A stretch of 64,000 nucleotides of DNA from Pirellula sp. (GCA_013822725.1 PNKX01000005.1:124001-188000), one strand, 5' to 3'; shown: positions 25,491-34,278, numbered from the stretch's first letter. A program made the numbers and translations. Notes: a model not told the origin generated them from the sequence alone.

Positions 25491-26261
25491 ATGATTTGCC
25501 GAGTTTCAAATGTCGCCGCGTGGTCGCTGGCGTTGCTAGCGCTTCTCGTCACGGCGCCGAGCGCTATGGCCGCTGATTTCAAGGTCGAAAAGCATGTCGT
25601 CGGCGAGACGCTTGGCGGCCGCCCGATCGAGTGCAACGTCTACGGCGACGGCGACGACGTCTTCTGGTTGATCGCGACGATTCACGGGAATGAAGCGGCG
25701 GGAACTCCGCTGGTCGCAAAGTTTGTGGAGTGGCTGGAGAAGAACCCCCAGGAAGTCGAGGGCCGAAAGATCGTCATCATGCCGGTCGCGAACCCCGACG
25801 GGTTTGCGGACAACGTTCGCTTCAATCGCAACGGCGTCGACCTCAACCGCAACTTCCCCGCCGGCAATTGGGGCGCGGCCGATGTGAAGCCCCACGGCGC
25901 TACGCCGCTGTCGGAACCAGAGAGCCGCGTGTTGATGCGCGTCCTCTGCCAATACTTTCCCAACCGCGTCGTGAGCATTCACCAGCCGCTTAACTGCGTC
26001 GACTGGGATGGGCCCGCCGACAAGATGGCTGAGGCGATGGCGGCCAAGTGCAAGCTGCCGTTGAACAAACTCGGCAGCCGCCCGGGGTCGCTCGGCTCGT
26101 TCGTCGGCACGACGCTCGGGCGGCCGATCATCACGCTCGAACTGCCGGCCGAGGCGGGGATGGATGGCGAGGTGTTATGGAAAGAGTACGGCGACGCGCT
26201 CATCGCGGCGCTGCACTATAAGCATGAAGAGCCGGCGGCGGCGAAGGCTCCGGCTCAGTAG
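25491..26261 (+). CDS. M14-family zinc carboxypeptidase/amidase (MpaA-like), secreted
   Basis: This 256-aa protein has a signal peptide (LALLALLVTAPSAMAADF). The zinc ligands of M14 peptidases are visible as H65 and E68 (IATIHGNEAAG) and H164 (SIHQPLN). The catalytic Glu is E217 (ITLELP), and the substrate-binding NPDGFADNVRFNRNGVDLNRNFP block is intact. MpaA enzymes cleave the gamma-D-glutamyl-diaminopimelate bond in murein peptides. With a signal peptide, this one would act on peptidoglycan peptides outside the cytoplasm. The next gene downstream also encodes a secreted penicillin-binding-type fold. Confidence 0.83.
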   Translation: MICRVSNVAAWSLALLALLVTAPSAMAADFKVEKHVVGETLGGRPIECNVYGDGDDVFWLIATIHGNEAAGTPLVAKFVEWLEKNPQEVEGRKIVIMPVANPDGFADNVRFNRNGVDLNRNFPAGNWGAADVKPHGATPLSEPESRVLMRVLCQYFPNRVVSIHQPLNCVDWDGPADKMAEAMAAKCKLPLNKLGSRPGSLGSFVGTTLGRPIITLELPAEAGMDGEVLWKEYGDALIAALHYKHEEPAAAKAPAQ

Positions 26262-26280
26262 TGCTGGCGATATGTTGTTT

Positions 26281-26431
26281 TCTCTCGCAAAGACGCGAAG
26301 GCGCAAAGAAAACGCAAAGGAATAGAGTGGGGAGAAGAAATTGGATTGCAGGCAGGAACCATCACGACTCGTGCATGATCTACTCCTGTCTTCTTTGCGC
26401 TCTCTTTGCGCCTTCGCGTCTTTGCGAGAAA
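26281..26431. repeat. Short-word hairpin, CGCAAAGACGCGAAGG family
   Basis: The left arm CGCAAAGACGCGAAGGCGCA pairs with the right arm TGCGCCTTCGCGTCTTTGCG around a loop of about 85 bases. Each arm is a run of words with about 8-base spacing (GCAAAGAC, GCGAAGGC, GCAAAGAA). The right arm overlaps the 5' part of the beta-lactamase-fold gene. Confidence 0.85.
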
Positions 26432-27294
26432 CATCCAAACTGACTATCGCGATCACCGTGGCAGCGTTAATCGTACCAGTCGCCAGGGCAGGGGAGTTCG
26501 ATCAGCACATGCAAGCCAAGCTGCAGGCCATCGCCGATGGCGTCGACGGGACGTTTGGTTTGGTGGTCGAAGATATTGCCGGCAATCACCGCTTTGTCGT
26601 GAATGCTGAGCGCCAGTTCACGCAGGCGAGCTGCATCAAGACGCCGATTCTACTAGAGGTCTTCAAGCAAGCGCACGAGGGGAAGCTCAGCCTCACCGAT
26701 CGTCATTGGGTGGACAAGTCGAACAAAACGACCGGCAGCGGCATCTTGGTCGAGCTCGGCGATCACACGGTCGAACTCAGCGTCAACGACCTTTGCGTGC
26801 TGATGATCGTGCTGAGCGACAACACGGCGACGAACATGCTCATCGACCAGGTCGGCATGGAGAACGTCACCGCCACGATGGCCTCCCTCGGTTGCGAGCG
26901 GACGGTCCTGCGCCGCCGGATGATGGATACGGCCGCCGCCGCGCGCGGCGAGGAGAATCTTTCGACTCCCGCGGACGCCGCGCGCATCTTGCGGCTCTTG
27001 CACGATGGGAAGTTCGTCAATCGCGAAGTCAGCGACCAGGCCTTGTCGATCCTCCGCAAGCCAAAGTCGGGGGCCATTCGGTCGACCGTCCCGCTCAGCG
27101 TGCCGGTGCCGTTCAAGCCGGGCGAACTGCCGGGGCTGCTTACCGAGTGGGCGCTGGTGGAACTGCCGGAACGGCCTTATATCGTCGTCGTCATGGGGAC
27201 GTACAACCCGAAGACGAGTACGGACGACGCTCTCGATGCGGCGATGAAGCAAGTTGGCAAAGAGGCGTACAAGTTTTTCAAGGGCCTTAAGTAG
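26341..27294 (+). CDS. Beta-lactamase-fold serine hydrolase (class A-like), secreted
   Basis: The core shows the S-x-x-K catalytic pair (QASCIKTPIL; S97 and K100 from this start), an SDN loop (VLSDNTATNML) and a KPG block (FKPGELPG) in place of KTG. This places it with class A beta-lactamase-related hydrolases, but resistance activity is unproven. The start is uncertain. A TTG at 26341 has a GGGGAG-type site 6 bases upstream but makes an odd N-terminus. A TTG at 26422 would start directly at a signal peptide (LTIAITVAALIVPVARA). Both lie within the hairpin repeat at 26281-26431. Confidence 0.78.
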   Translation: MDCRQEPSRLVHDLLLSSLRSLCAFASLRETSKLTIAITVAALIVPVARAGEFDQHMQAKLQAIADGVDGTFGLVVEDIAGNHRFVVNAERQFTQASCIKTPILLEVFKQAHEGKLSLTDRHWVDKSNKTTGSGILVELGDHTVELSVNDLCVLMIVLSDNTATNMLIDQVGMENVTATMASLGCERTVLRRRMMDTAAAARGEENLSTPADAARILRLLHDGKFVNREVSDQALSILRKPKSGAIRSTVPLSVPVPFKPGELPGLLTEWALVELPERPYIVVVMGTYNPKTSTDDALDAAMKQVGKEAYKFFKGLK

Positions 27295-27336
27295 CCGCGG
27301 ACGGGCGATAGGTGAACTGCAAAATCGTTGCATTTG

Positions 27337-27527
27337 AACCGCCAAGGACGCCAAGAGCGCCAAGGAATACAGGTTTCACCACGACGGCACGAAGGTCACG
27401 ACGCAGAAGAATGTATAAACTTCGCTTGAGTATTCCCATCTTCTCGGTGCTTTTAGTCGTCGTGTCCGCCGTGTCGTCGTGGTTCAATTGACTTCTTCCT
27501 TGGCGCTCTTGGCGTCCTTGGCGGTTA
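27337..27527. repeat. Nested short-word hairpin, CCAAGGACG outer and CACGACGG inner arms
   Basis: The outer arms AACCGCCAAGGACGCCAAGA and TCTTGGCGTCCTTGGCGGTT are fully complementary. Inside, a second pair TTCACCACGACGGCACGAAG and CCGTGTCGTCGTGGTTCAA encloses a loop. The arms show 9-base periodicity (CCAAGGACG, CCAAGAGCG, CCAAGGAA). An almost identical copy is at 30044-30232. Confidence 0.9.
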
Positions 27528-27677
27528 GTCTTTTAACTTTGCGGTTCTCCTCACGGCATTCCTAACCGTTGAGAGAATCCGCGGCCGCGCGTAGAATGAT
27601 ACTTCCGCGGGGGTAAACCCCGCGGCTCGCTTGCTTCCTGCCTTGGAACATCTCACCTCGGGTCCCGCCACTCGCGC

Positions 27678-29270
27678 ATGAGCGACGAACTCCACCACGA
27701 ATGCGGCGTTGTCGCGGTTTATCACTTGGCGGGCGATGAAGTCAGCCCCCTTTGCCCCATCCAGGGGCCCGACGAAGTGTCGCGGCTGATGCCCCGGATG
27801 CTGCTCGACGTGCAGAACCGCGGGCAGCTTTCGACCGGGATGACCTCGTACAACCCCGATCGCGACAAACTACTCAGCACCTACCGCAAGCTCGGCACGG
27901 TGAGCGAGGCGTTTCGGCTCAACCACCGGGCGAAGGCCGAGAGCATCATGCGGTCGTATTCCGGCCGGGCCGCGATCGGGCACGTCCGCTACGCCACCTG
28001 CGGCGAGGACGACGTCAGCTACGCTCAGCCGTTCGAACGCCATCATCTGCAGCGGCGAAAGTGGTTTAGCTTCGCCTTCAACGGGCAGCTGGCCAATTAC
28101 GCCGCCCTGCGCGACAAGCTGCTCGCTGAGGATGACCATCACCTCACGCGGCAGAGCGACACCGAAATCATGATGCACGAGATCAGCCGGGAACTGTCGG
28201 GCGACCGCCGACCCTCGCTGATCGAGATTATGACGGCCGTCTCCAGTCGCTTCGACGGCGCCTACAGCCTTGCGCTGCTGAACGCGCAGGGCGAAATGTT
28301 GATTGCCCGCGATCCGCTCGGCGTAAAGCCAATGTGTTACGCGATCGAAGGCCCGCTGCTCGCCGCGGCGAGCGAAAGCGTGGCGCTGCTCAATCTTGGC
28401 TTCCAGCCTGATTCGATCCGTTCGCTCGAAGCGGGCGAGGCGATTACGGTGGTCGACAACAAGATTTCGATCGAGCGGTTCGTCGAGCCGAAGCAGACGG
28501 CCCACTGCTTCTTCGAGTGGGTCTACTTTGCCAACGTCGCCAGCACGATGGACGACCGCGGCGTTTATCTCTCGCGGAAGGCGCTCGGCGAAGAGCTGGC
28601 CCGGATGGAGACGATTCCCAAGGGAGACGATCTGATCGTCGTGCCGGTTCCCGATACCAGCAAGGCGGCGGCCGACGCGATGGCCTACTCGCTCGGCGTG
28701 CCGAGCGTCGAGGGACTGATCCGCAACCGTTACGCCGGCCGCACGTTCATCGAAGGGGGCGCCGGCCGCGTCGCGAAGGCGGCTGCCAAGTACACGCCGC
28801 TGCCGGAGGTGCTCGAAGGGAAACGGGTGCTGTTGGTAGAAGATTCGATCGTGCGCAGCACGACGATGCGCGTGCTGCTCGACCGCATCCGTGAGGTTGG
28901 CGGCGCCAAGGAAATCCACGTCCGCGTCGCCTGCCCGCCGATCATTGCTCCCTGCTTCTACGGCATCGACATGTCGCGGATTCGCGAGTTGTTCGCGCCG
29001 CAGTTCGTCGAGAAGGGGCTGCCCAGCGAAGAGATGTTCGCGTTGATGGCGGCCGAGCTTGGCGCCGATTCGCTCCGCTATCTGCCGGTCGAGTCGATCT
29101 CACGCGCCATCGGCAAGCCGGCCGACCAACTCTGCCGCGCCTGCATCACGGGCGACTACCCGACGCCGTGGGGGCAGAAGCTGTATCAAGTGGCGCTCGA
29201 CAACTACCACAGCCATGCTGACATCGCCGCCGAGCGAACGTACGAGGCGGCAGCTACGACCGCGGGCTAG
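27678..29270 (+). CDS. purF: Amidophosphoribosyltransferase (class II glutamine amidotransferase)
   Basis: This 530-aa enzyme makes the first committed step of purine synthesis (PRPP + Gln to phosphoribosylamine). The N-terminal Ntn domain has the nucleophile C9 in [11 protein letters not shown], so an 8-residue propeptide must be removed. The PRPP-binding signature is [16 protein letters not shown]. Cysteines matching the [4Fe-4S] ligands of the Bacillus type appear in [18 protein letters not shown] and LCRAC. The gene stands alone, with a repeat hairpin just after the stop. Confidence 0.93.
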   Translation: MSDELHHECGVVAVYHLAGDEVSPLCPIQGPDEVSRLMPRMLLDVQNRGQLSTGMTSYNPDRDKLLSTYRKLGTVSEAFRLNHRAKAESIMRSYSGRAAIGHVRYATCGEDDVSYAQPFERHHLQRRKWFSFAFNGQLANYAALRDKLLAEDDHHLTRQSDTEIMMHEISRELSGDRRPSLIEIMTAVSSRFDGAYSLALLNAQGEMLIARDPLGVKPMCYAIEGPLLAAASESVALLNLGFQPDSIRSLEAGEAITVVDNKISIERFVEPKQTAHCFFEWVYFANVASTMDDRGVYLSRKALGEELARMETIPKGDDLIVVPVPDTSKAAADAMAYSLGVPSVEGLIRNRYAGRTFIEGGAGRVAKAAAKYTPLPEVLEGKRVLLVEDSIVRSTTMRVLLDRIREVGGAKEIHVRVACPPIIAPCFYGIDMSRIRELFAPQFVEKGLPSEEMFALMAAELGADSLRYLPVESISRAIGKPADQLCRACITGDYPTPWGQKLYQVALDNYHSHADIAAERTYEAAATTAG

Positions 29271-29279
29271 ATCGTATTT

Positions 29280-29365
29280 CAGCCCCCGGCTCCGCCGGGG
29301 GGTAGCGTCACGCGCGACGATGTCTACCGGGATGCAAACCGACCCCCGGGCGGAGCCCGGGGCTG
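29280..29365. repeat. GC-rich hairpin repeat, CAGCCCCCGGCTCCG family
   Basis: The arms CAGCCCCCGGCTCCGCCGGG and CCCGGGCGGAGCCCGGGGCT face each other around a loop of about 35 bases. It lies between the convergent purF and trmB genes, about 10 bases from each stop codon, and may serve both as a transcription end. Confidence 0.85.
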
Positions 29366-29375
29366 CAAGGGGCGG

Positions 29376-30017
29376 CTACGACTTCACGAACTCAGACCGG
29401 TAGACCGGCTCGCCTCGTAACCGCATCCGGCGTTCGAAGTGAGTGCGGAAGTCGAGATCATGCTCGGCAGTGCGCTCCGGCACTTCCAGCGGGCCGACCA
29501 GCGGCGTCACCTCGGCAATCAGTGCGAGGGCGGCGTCGAAATAATCTTTCACGTCGGTCCAGAAGTGGAGCTTCCCGCCCGGCTGTAGGGTTCGCACGAC
29601 GTCGGCGAGAAACGACTCGTTCATGACCCGCCGCTTGTGATGGCGTGCCTTCCACCATGGATCGGGGAAGTAGACGTGAATCGCAGCCAGCGAGGCGTCG
29701 GGGACCATCTCGCGAAACATCTTCAGCCCGTCGCCGTGCACCGCGACGGCGTTGGTGATCTCCCGCTTGGCGAGTCGATGGCCGATGAATTTGGCGTATT
29801 TGTAAGCCACCTCGACGCCGAGAAAATTCCGCTCGGGCGTCCCCAGCGAGGCGCTCTGCAGAAATAATCCCTTGCCGCTGCCGACTTCAATCTCCAGCGG
29901 CGCGTCGCGGCCGAAAATCGCCGCGGGATTCCAAGGGGCTGGCAGCGTCTCGACTTTGTAGAAATGGCGCGAGAGGTCGAGCGTTTCGTCGATTTTTGGG
30001 AGCGCCCGACGACCCAT
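29376..30017 (-). CDS. trmB: tRNA (guanine-N7-)-methyltransferase
   Basis: This 213-aa enzyme methylates G46 of tRNA using SAM. The SAM-binding part reads IEVGSGKGLFLQSAS. The family motif around PDPWWKARHHKRRVM (IHVYFPDPWWKARHHKRR) is clear, and the C-terminal FRTHFERRMRLRGEPVYR is typical. The Met at 30017 is used; the open frame to 30071 is translated hairpin repeat (the CCAAGGACG family gives a false MALLASLAVQ start). Confidence 0.93.
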   Translation of the reverse strand: MGRRALPKIDETLDLSRHFYKVETLPAPWNPAAIFGRDAPLEIEVGSGKGLFLQSASLGTPERNFLGVEVAYKYAKFIGHRLAKREITNAVAVHGDGLKMFREMVPDASLAAIHVYFPDPWWKARHHKRRVMNESFLADVVRTLQPGGKLHFWTDVKDYFDAALALIAEVTPLVGPLEVPERTAEHDLDFRTHFERRMRLRGEPVYRSEFVKS

Positions 30018-30043
30018 AGCTTCCACTACTTTCGCAAAGAATT

Positions 30044-30232
30044 GAACCGCCAAGGACGCCAAGAGCGCCAAGGAATACAGGTTTCACCACGACGGCACGA
30101 AGGACACAACGAAGAATGAATAGACTTTGCTTGAGCGTTCACTTCTTCTTACTGCTTTTCGTCGTCGTGACCGCCGTGTCGTCGTGGTTCAATCGATTTC
30201 TTCCTTGGCGCTCTTGGCGTCCTTGGCGGTTA
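30044..30232. repeat. Nested short-word hairpin, second copy
   Basis: The same nested structure as at 27337-27527: outer arms AACCGCCAAGGACGCCAAGA and TCTTGGCGTCCTTGGCGGTT, inner pair TTCACCACGACGGCACGAAG and CCGTGTCGTCGTGGTTCAA. The stems are nearly identical between the two copies while the loop differs. It lies directly upstream of trmB, so the trmB leader RNA probably includes one arm. Confidence 0.9.
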
Positions 30233-30259
30233 ATCTTTGTCAGCGAACCATCGACGGCG

Positions 30260-30778
30260 TTATTTGGCTGCCGCGTCGGTCTTAAAGATATCCGACGGCA
30301 GCGCGATGCCCGTCAGTTCGCCTTCGCACACCAGCGTGGCGCCGACGAATTCCTGGAAGCGGCACACGACCATGCGGCCGCGACGGTACTTCGTCACTTC
30401 GATAGCGACTGTGAGTCGGTCGCCGGGGCGAACGACGCCGCGGAACTTCACCTTGTCGAGACCGCCGAAGCCGACTACTTCGACGCCTGACAGATCGTTC
30501 TTCTGCACATGGTATGACAGGACCTGAGCGGCCGCTTCGCACATGATCACGCCGGGGAGCAGCGGATACGCGGGCATGTGGCCGCTGACCCAGAACTCTT
30601 GGTCCGTGAGATCGCGGTAGCCGACGCAGACGTGCCGCTCGACGTCGTCGTGGACGATTGCCGTCAGCTGCTCCATCGCAAATCGCTGCGGGATGTAGCG
30701 CCGAATCTCCACGATATCGGCAATGACATTGCTGAAGTCGATCTCCGCCGGATCGACGATCAGTTCAACAGCCGGCAC
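30260..30778 (-). CDS. FabZ-like 3-hydroxyacyl-ACP dehydratase
   Basis: This 172-aa hotdog-fold protein carries the dehydratase active-site block in GHMPAYPLLPGVIMCEAAAQ, where His and Glu correspond to the catalytic pair of FabZ. The middle helix and strands (VVGFGGLDKVKFRGVVRPGD, VCRFQEFVGATLVCEGEL) also match. A GTG start at 30778 is chosen because AGAGGAG lies 8 bases upstream; the longer frame adds 29 residues without such a site. It may be a second FabZ or a specialised lipid dehydratase, since no other fab genes are close. Confidence 0.8.
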   Translation of the reverse strand: MPAVELIVDPAEIDFSNVIADIVEIRRYIPQRFAMEQLTAIVHDDVERHVCVGYRDLTDQEFWVSGHMPAYPLLPGVIMCEAAAQVLSYHVQKNDLSGVEVVGFGGLDKVKFRGVVRPGDRLTVAIEVTKYRRGRMVVCRFQEFVGATLVCEGELTGIALPSDIFKTDAAAK

Positions 30779-30875
30779 GACGGTCGCTCCTCTTGCCAGT
30801 TCGCTAGACGGTCTGAATCTTTCAAGTGGGTGCGCCAGCGGCGAACTCGCGAATCGGTTGGCCAATTCGGATTAG

Positions 30876-30929
30876 CCATTTAGCCGCGGAGCTTGCTCCG
30901 CGCCCGCCGCGAGCGGCGGGGCTAAATGG
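30876..30929. repeat. GC-rich hairpin, CCATTTAGCCGCGG type
   Basis: The arms CCATTTAGCC and GGCTAAATGG enclose two smaller hairpins (GCGGAGCTTGCTCCGC and CCGCCGCGAGCGGCGG). It lies downstream of the small bL37-like gene on the minus strand and upstream of the FabZ-like gene. Confidence 0.7.
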
Positions 30930-30977
30930 GCGTTGCGGAATGGTCGACCCCAGCGTGGGGTCGCCCGGCAACGGCGA

Positions 30978-31076
30978 TCAGGTCTTGATCTGCTGGCGAC
31001 GATTCTTGCGCGGACGGCTGCACGCGGGACGCTTGCCGTGATTAGCTTTTTTGACTTTACGACCTGGCTTGGCCAT
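30978..31076 (-). CDS. bL37-like very small ribosomal protein (32 aa)
   Basis: A 32-residue frame reads MAKPGRKVKKANHGKRPACS and then RPRKNRRQQIKT. It is extremely basic. From memory, the mycobacterial ribosomal protein bL37 has the same plan (MAK-GRK, then KANHGKRP), so this is probably a planctomycete member of that family, bound to the large subunit rRNA. A GGGAG site lies 8 bases before the ATG. It is easily missed because of its length. Confidence 0.75.
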   Translation of the reverse strand: MAKPGRKVKKANHGKRPACSRPRKNRRQQIKT

Positions 31077-31196
31077 GGAACGAACTCCCAAACGATCGGT
31101 GTGAGCATGCACGGACAGCCCACACGGCGCCGGCGAAAGCTCGCCATTCTAGCACTCGCTGCCAGGGGCGGGAAGGCAGTATCGGCGGGCGTTGAA

Positions 31197-31272
31197 GGTG
31201 TCGGGAGCCTTTAGCCACTGGAGCGTTTCCAATGGAATGCAGCGTTTCCAGTGGCTAAAGGCTCCCGACACC
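31197..31272. repeat. Perfect 26-bp inverted repeat, GTCGGGAGCC family
   Basis: The left arm begins GGTGTCGGGAGCCTTTAGCC and the right arm ends GGCTAAAGGCTCCCGACACC; all 26 pairs match. The 24-base loop contains the word GCGTTTCCA twice. A degenerate single arm (GCGTCGGGAGCCTTTGTAGT) is at 34335-34355. It sits between the bL37-like and TraB-like genes, both on the minus strand. Confidence 0.9.
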
Positions 31273-31298
31273 GTTTGGGGCGACGCCGTTGAGACCGC

Positions 31299-32279
31299 CT
31301 ATTCCCGCAAATCCCAGGCTTCGAGCCACTCGACCCCCACCGGCTTCATCCCGAAGTCCTTCTCCAGGTCGTCGTTCATTTCCGCCAAATGGCCCGCCCC
31401 GTAGAAGATCGCTAGTTCCTTATCGCCCGCTTTGAGCCGTTTCTTCAGCACTTCCAGCGCCCGCGCGTTGCGGTCGGTGATCAGCGTGGAGCCTTCCTCG
31501 CCCGAAAAGCCCGTCATCAGGGCTTCCATCCCCTCAAACTGCTGGGCCATGGCGATCTTCAGCTGCCGCGGCCGATCGTCGGAAAACATCGCCGCGAGAA
31601 TGTCGATGTCGGCGTTCACCCCTTCGCTGGCCGCCTTGCTCTGTTGGGCCATCGCGGCGCCCTGCAGCTTGAAATACATCTGCACGAAGCCCTCGTCCCG
31701 CTTGGCCATCGACTCGACGAACTCGTCGGGCGACAGGTCGGCGTGGACCATATTGTCGCGGGTGTAGTCGATCTGCTCGAGTTGGTGCTCGACCTCCAGC
31801 ATCGACTTCATCCCGTTCTGGATCATTCCCAGCGGGTGGGTGTTGGGCGTCCCGCGGCCGAGAGGGACCTCCGTCCCTTCGGGCGCCACCAACTCGTAGA
31901 GGACCGCGTCGTAGTCCTTAAACCGCCGGTTGAGATCGCGGTAGTAGCGTTTGTCGGCAATGTGGACCGCCCCGACGAGATCGACGTACTCCTTGTAATC
32001 CGCTGCAGGCTTTCCCGCGACGATATCGTCGGCCTTCACGTAGCGGACGATCGCCGTTTCGAGGGCGACCGGTTCGTCGTCCTTATCTTTCAGCAGGCGG
32101 ACCCACTTCTCGCCCGCTGCTGGCGCCTGCTCTTCGGCTGTTTCCGTCCCCTTGGTGGCCGTGGCCTGGGGCGGTTCGGCGTACGTCGTCGCCATGCGGC
32201 AGCCAAACGCCGCTAGCGGCGCCAGTAGCCAGGCCCAAACGGTTTGTTGGCGCAGTTGATTGAAGAGTCGTCGTTTCAT
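31299..32279 (-). CDS. TraB/GumN-like protein, probable lipoprotein
   Basis: This 326-aa protein begins with a basic N-terminus and a hydrophobic stretch ending AFGC, a weak lipobox. The core matches the TraB/PrgY/GumN (Tiki-like) superfamily: VDLVGAVHIADKRYYRDLN and AVLYELVAPEG near the start of the domain, and STLITDRNARALE with FYGAGHLAEM near its end. These conserved Glu/His/Arg blocks are thought to form a metal-dependent protease-like site. The Met at 32279 begins the signal; the frame extends through a repeat beyond that. Confidence 0.75.
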   Translation of the reverse strand: MKRRLFNQLRQQTVWAWLLAPLAAFGCRMATTYAEPPQATATKGTETAEEQAPAAGEKWVRLLKDKDDEPVALETAIVRYVKADDIVAGKPAADYKEYVDLVGAVHIADKRYYRDLNRRFKDYDAVLYELVAPEGTEVPLGRGTPNTHPLGMIQNGMKSMLEVEHQLEQIDYTRDNMVHADLSPDEFVESMAKRDEGFVQMYFKLQGAAMAQQSKAASEGVNADIDILAAMFSDDRPRQLKIAMAQQFEGMEALMTGFSGEEGSTLITDRNARALEVLKKRLKAGDKELAIFYGAGHLAEMNDDLEKDFGMKPVGVEWLEAWDLRE

Positions 32280-32428
32280 GGGGAGTTCTTCGCCTGGGGG
32301 CGCGAGTCCTTGGGAGTCGTTCCCAACGGTTTTCAGCGCTGCGGAAGTATATCCCCGTGGAATTCGCAGTACAAACTCCGCGCTGCGGCCGCGGGGCAAC
32401 GCCCCCGCCGGAGCGGAACTCAGAAAAC

Positions 32429-32576
32429 TAACCACTAAGGCACGAAGAACGCGAAGACGCACGAAGAAATGCAAGGAAAAGGGAAGAGTGACAAACCAGG
32501 CGACAAAGCCAACGCTCCCCTGATCATTATCTTCCTTCTCTTGGTGAGTCTTTGTGCCCTTCGTGCCTTGGTGGTG
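32429..32576. repeat. Short-word hairpin, ACCACTAAGGCACGAAG family
   Basis: The left arm TAACCACTAAGGCACGAAGA pairs imperfectly with the right arm CTTCGTGCCTTGGTGG. The arms use words like GCACGAAGAAC, GCGAAGAC, GCACGAAG. Directly after, at 32585-32619, is a GC-rich hairpin GGCGGGTCGTTGACCCGC, whose reverse copy is at 58845-58872. Confidence 0.8.
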
Positions 32577-32813
32577 CGCCTTTTTCGCCGCTCCGGCGGG
32601 TCGTTGACCCGCGGCTACTGAGCCTGTTGCTAGCATTTTTCCCCGGAATGACCGTCATTTTCGTCAGACTTTGCCACCTTTACTCAACCGGCGAATCAGG
32701 CGCATCCGATACTACCGGCACAGAGACATCGCGCCGTCTGCAAGAAAGCAGCGACGCGCTACCAGGACTGCGTCGCCCACCTGCGACGCTCCCACGAGGG
32801 GAAGTTCCATACC

Positions 32814-34247
32814 ATGACTGCTCGAAAGCTCACCCACTGGTTCGCCGCTTGTTTTTTCCTCGCCGCAGGCGCGGAACGGGCTGCCGCCCAAGCGGCCGAC
32901 GCCTTCTGCGAGGAGTGCTGCGAGCACGACATGCAGTGGTTCGCCCCCGTCGACTTCGATTTCGATTGCCAGCCAATCGGGCGGAGTTGCGGCTATTTCT
33001 TCAGCTACGATCGGCTGGCCTGGGCCATGACCGGCGAACGGGTGACGGTCGGGACCGACAACCCTGACGACGGTTCGCTTGGGCCTTGGCGAACCTTCAT
33101 GGAGGGAGCCGAGTTCTTCGTCATCGATGATGACGCGATCGTCCTTTTGCCGGGCCAAATCATTAATATTCCTCCGCCCCAAGTGTTGAGCGGACTGGAC
33201 AACGCTCCTCCCAGCGCTCGGTTTGCCTGGGGCCACCGTTACGAAGGCGGCTACTTCAATAACGACGACGGCTGGGCGTTCAGCGTGCTCGATGGTCCCG
33301 AGCAGTTCTATAACCAGACCTACGGCATCGCCACGTCGCTTTCCCCGTCCTTTGATCTGCAGTACGGCTTTATCTACGGTTCCGTGCAAATCAATTTCGA
33401 CGATCCGCAGAACCTGATGTTTGGCTTCATGGACGTGCTCGGAGCGACTGGCGGCGCCTATCAGCCCGATGGGTTTGCTGACGACGTGAACGTCAACGGC
33501 ATCTACGGTCCCGACGGCATCGACGTCGAAACTCCAGGTCGCGTACCAGATACCATCGTCGTGGGCATGGAACCTGACTTTGGCGACCTTGTCCGTCTGC
33601 CTACCAGCTGGCGGTTCGTGAATGTTCAAACTCAAACCGAGTCCACGGGCTTCGAGTTGATGCGGACGCATCGTCTGAGCAATCTTCACAAGATGGACAA
33701 GCACCAGAACAACACCGTCGAGCTCTCTGCCGGCGTGCGGTTCCTGCAGTTGAAGGACGACTTCCTCGTCCAGGCTACCGGCGGCGTCCTGGGAGACAGC
33801 TTCTGGGATACGTCGATCGACAACAACATTGTTGGTCCGCAGGTTGGCATCAACTGGTCGAACCAACAGAAGCGGTGGCGGTTCGACGTGAACGGACGGG
33901 CGATGTTAGGCTACAACATCGAGAACTTCGATCAAACGGTGTCGCTCGGTGAAAACTTGGTGCCTGGTCAGTACAATCGTCCGATCTACTTCGCTCCGAC
34001 CTATGCGAACCACGGCAAGCAAGAGGAGAACTTCTCGCCGGTCGCCGAATTGCGAGTCCAAGCCAACTATCAGCTGAGCAGGGCCTTGGCGCTCAAAGTC
34101 GGCTACAACATGGTCTACATCAACAACATTGACCGGGCGGCGGCCAATGTGAAATACGAGCTCCCGAACATGGGCTTCCGCGACAACGCCGGCAGCCAAC
34201 AGATCTTCATGAACGGCGTGAACTTCGGCGGCGAGATCGTGTTCTAA
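32814..34247 (+). CDS. BBP7-family outer-membrane beta-barrel protein
   Basis: This 477-aa protein has a signal peptide (HWFAACFFLAAGAERAAAQA), a Cys-rich start (FCEECCEHD) and the family's FSYDRLAWAMTGERV text. The rest alternates polar and hydrophobic residues, with motifs common in planctomycete BBP7 porin-like proteins (GVRFLQLKDDFLVQATGG, LRVQANYQLSRALALKVGYN). It ends in GGEIVF with C-terminal Phe, as outer-membrane barrels do. A strong terminator follows. It is likely an abundant envelope protein. Confidence 0.85.
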   Translation: MTARKLTHWFAACFFLAAGAERAAAQAADAFCEECCEHDMQWFAPVDFDFDCQPIGRSCGYFFSYDRLAWAMTGERVTVGTDNPDDGSLGPWRTFMEGAEFFVIDDDAIVLLPGQIINIPPPQVLSGLDNAPPSARFAWGHRYEGGYFNNDDGWAFSVLDGPEQFYNQTYGIATSLSPSFDLQYGFIYGSVQINFDDPQNLMFGFMDVLGATGGAYQPDGFADDVNVNGIYGPDGIDVETPGRVPDTIVVGMEPDFGDLVRLPTSWRFVNVQTQTESTGFELMRTHRLSNLHKMDKHQNNTVELSAGVRFLQLKDDFLVQATGGVLGDSFWDTSIDNNIVGPQVGINWSNQQKRWRFDVNGRAMLGYNIENFDQTVSLGENLVPGQYNRPIYFAPTYANHGKQEENFSPVAELRVQANYQLSRALALKVGYNMVYINNIDRAAANVKYELPNMGFRDNAGSQQIFMNGVNFGGEIVF

Positions 34248-34278
34248 AAAACGCTACTGCAAGGTAGCGACGACAACT

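Noticed and set aside
26341-27294. Antibiotic-resistance beta-lactamase
   Set aside because: The fold and SxxK/SDN motifs are present, but the KTG box reads KPG and class A hydrolases with other roles are common; activity cannot be claimed.
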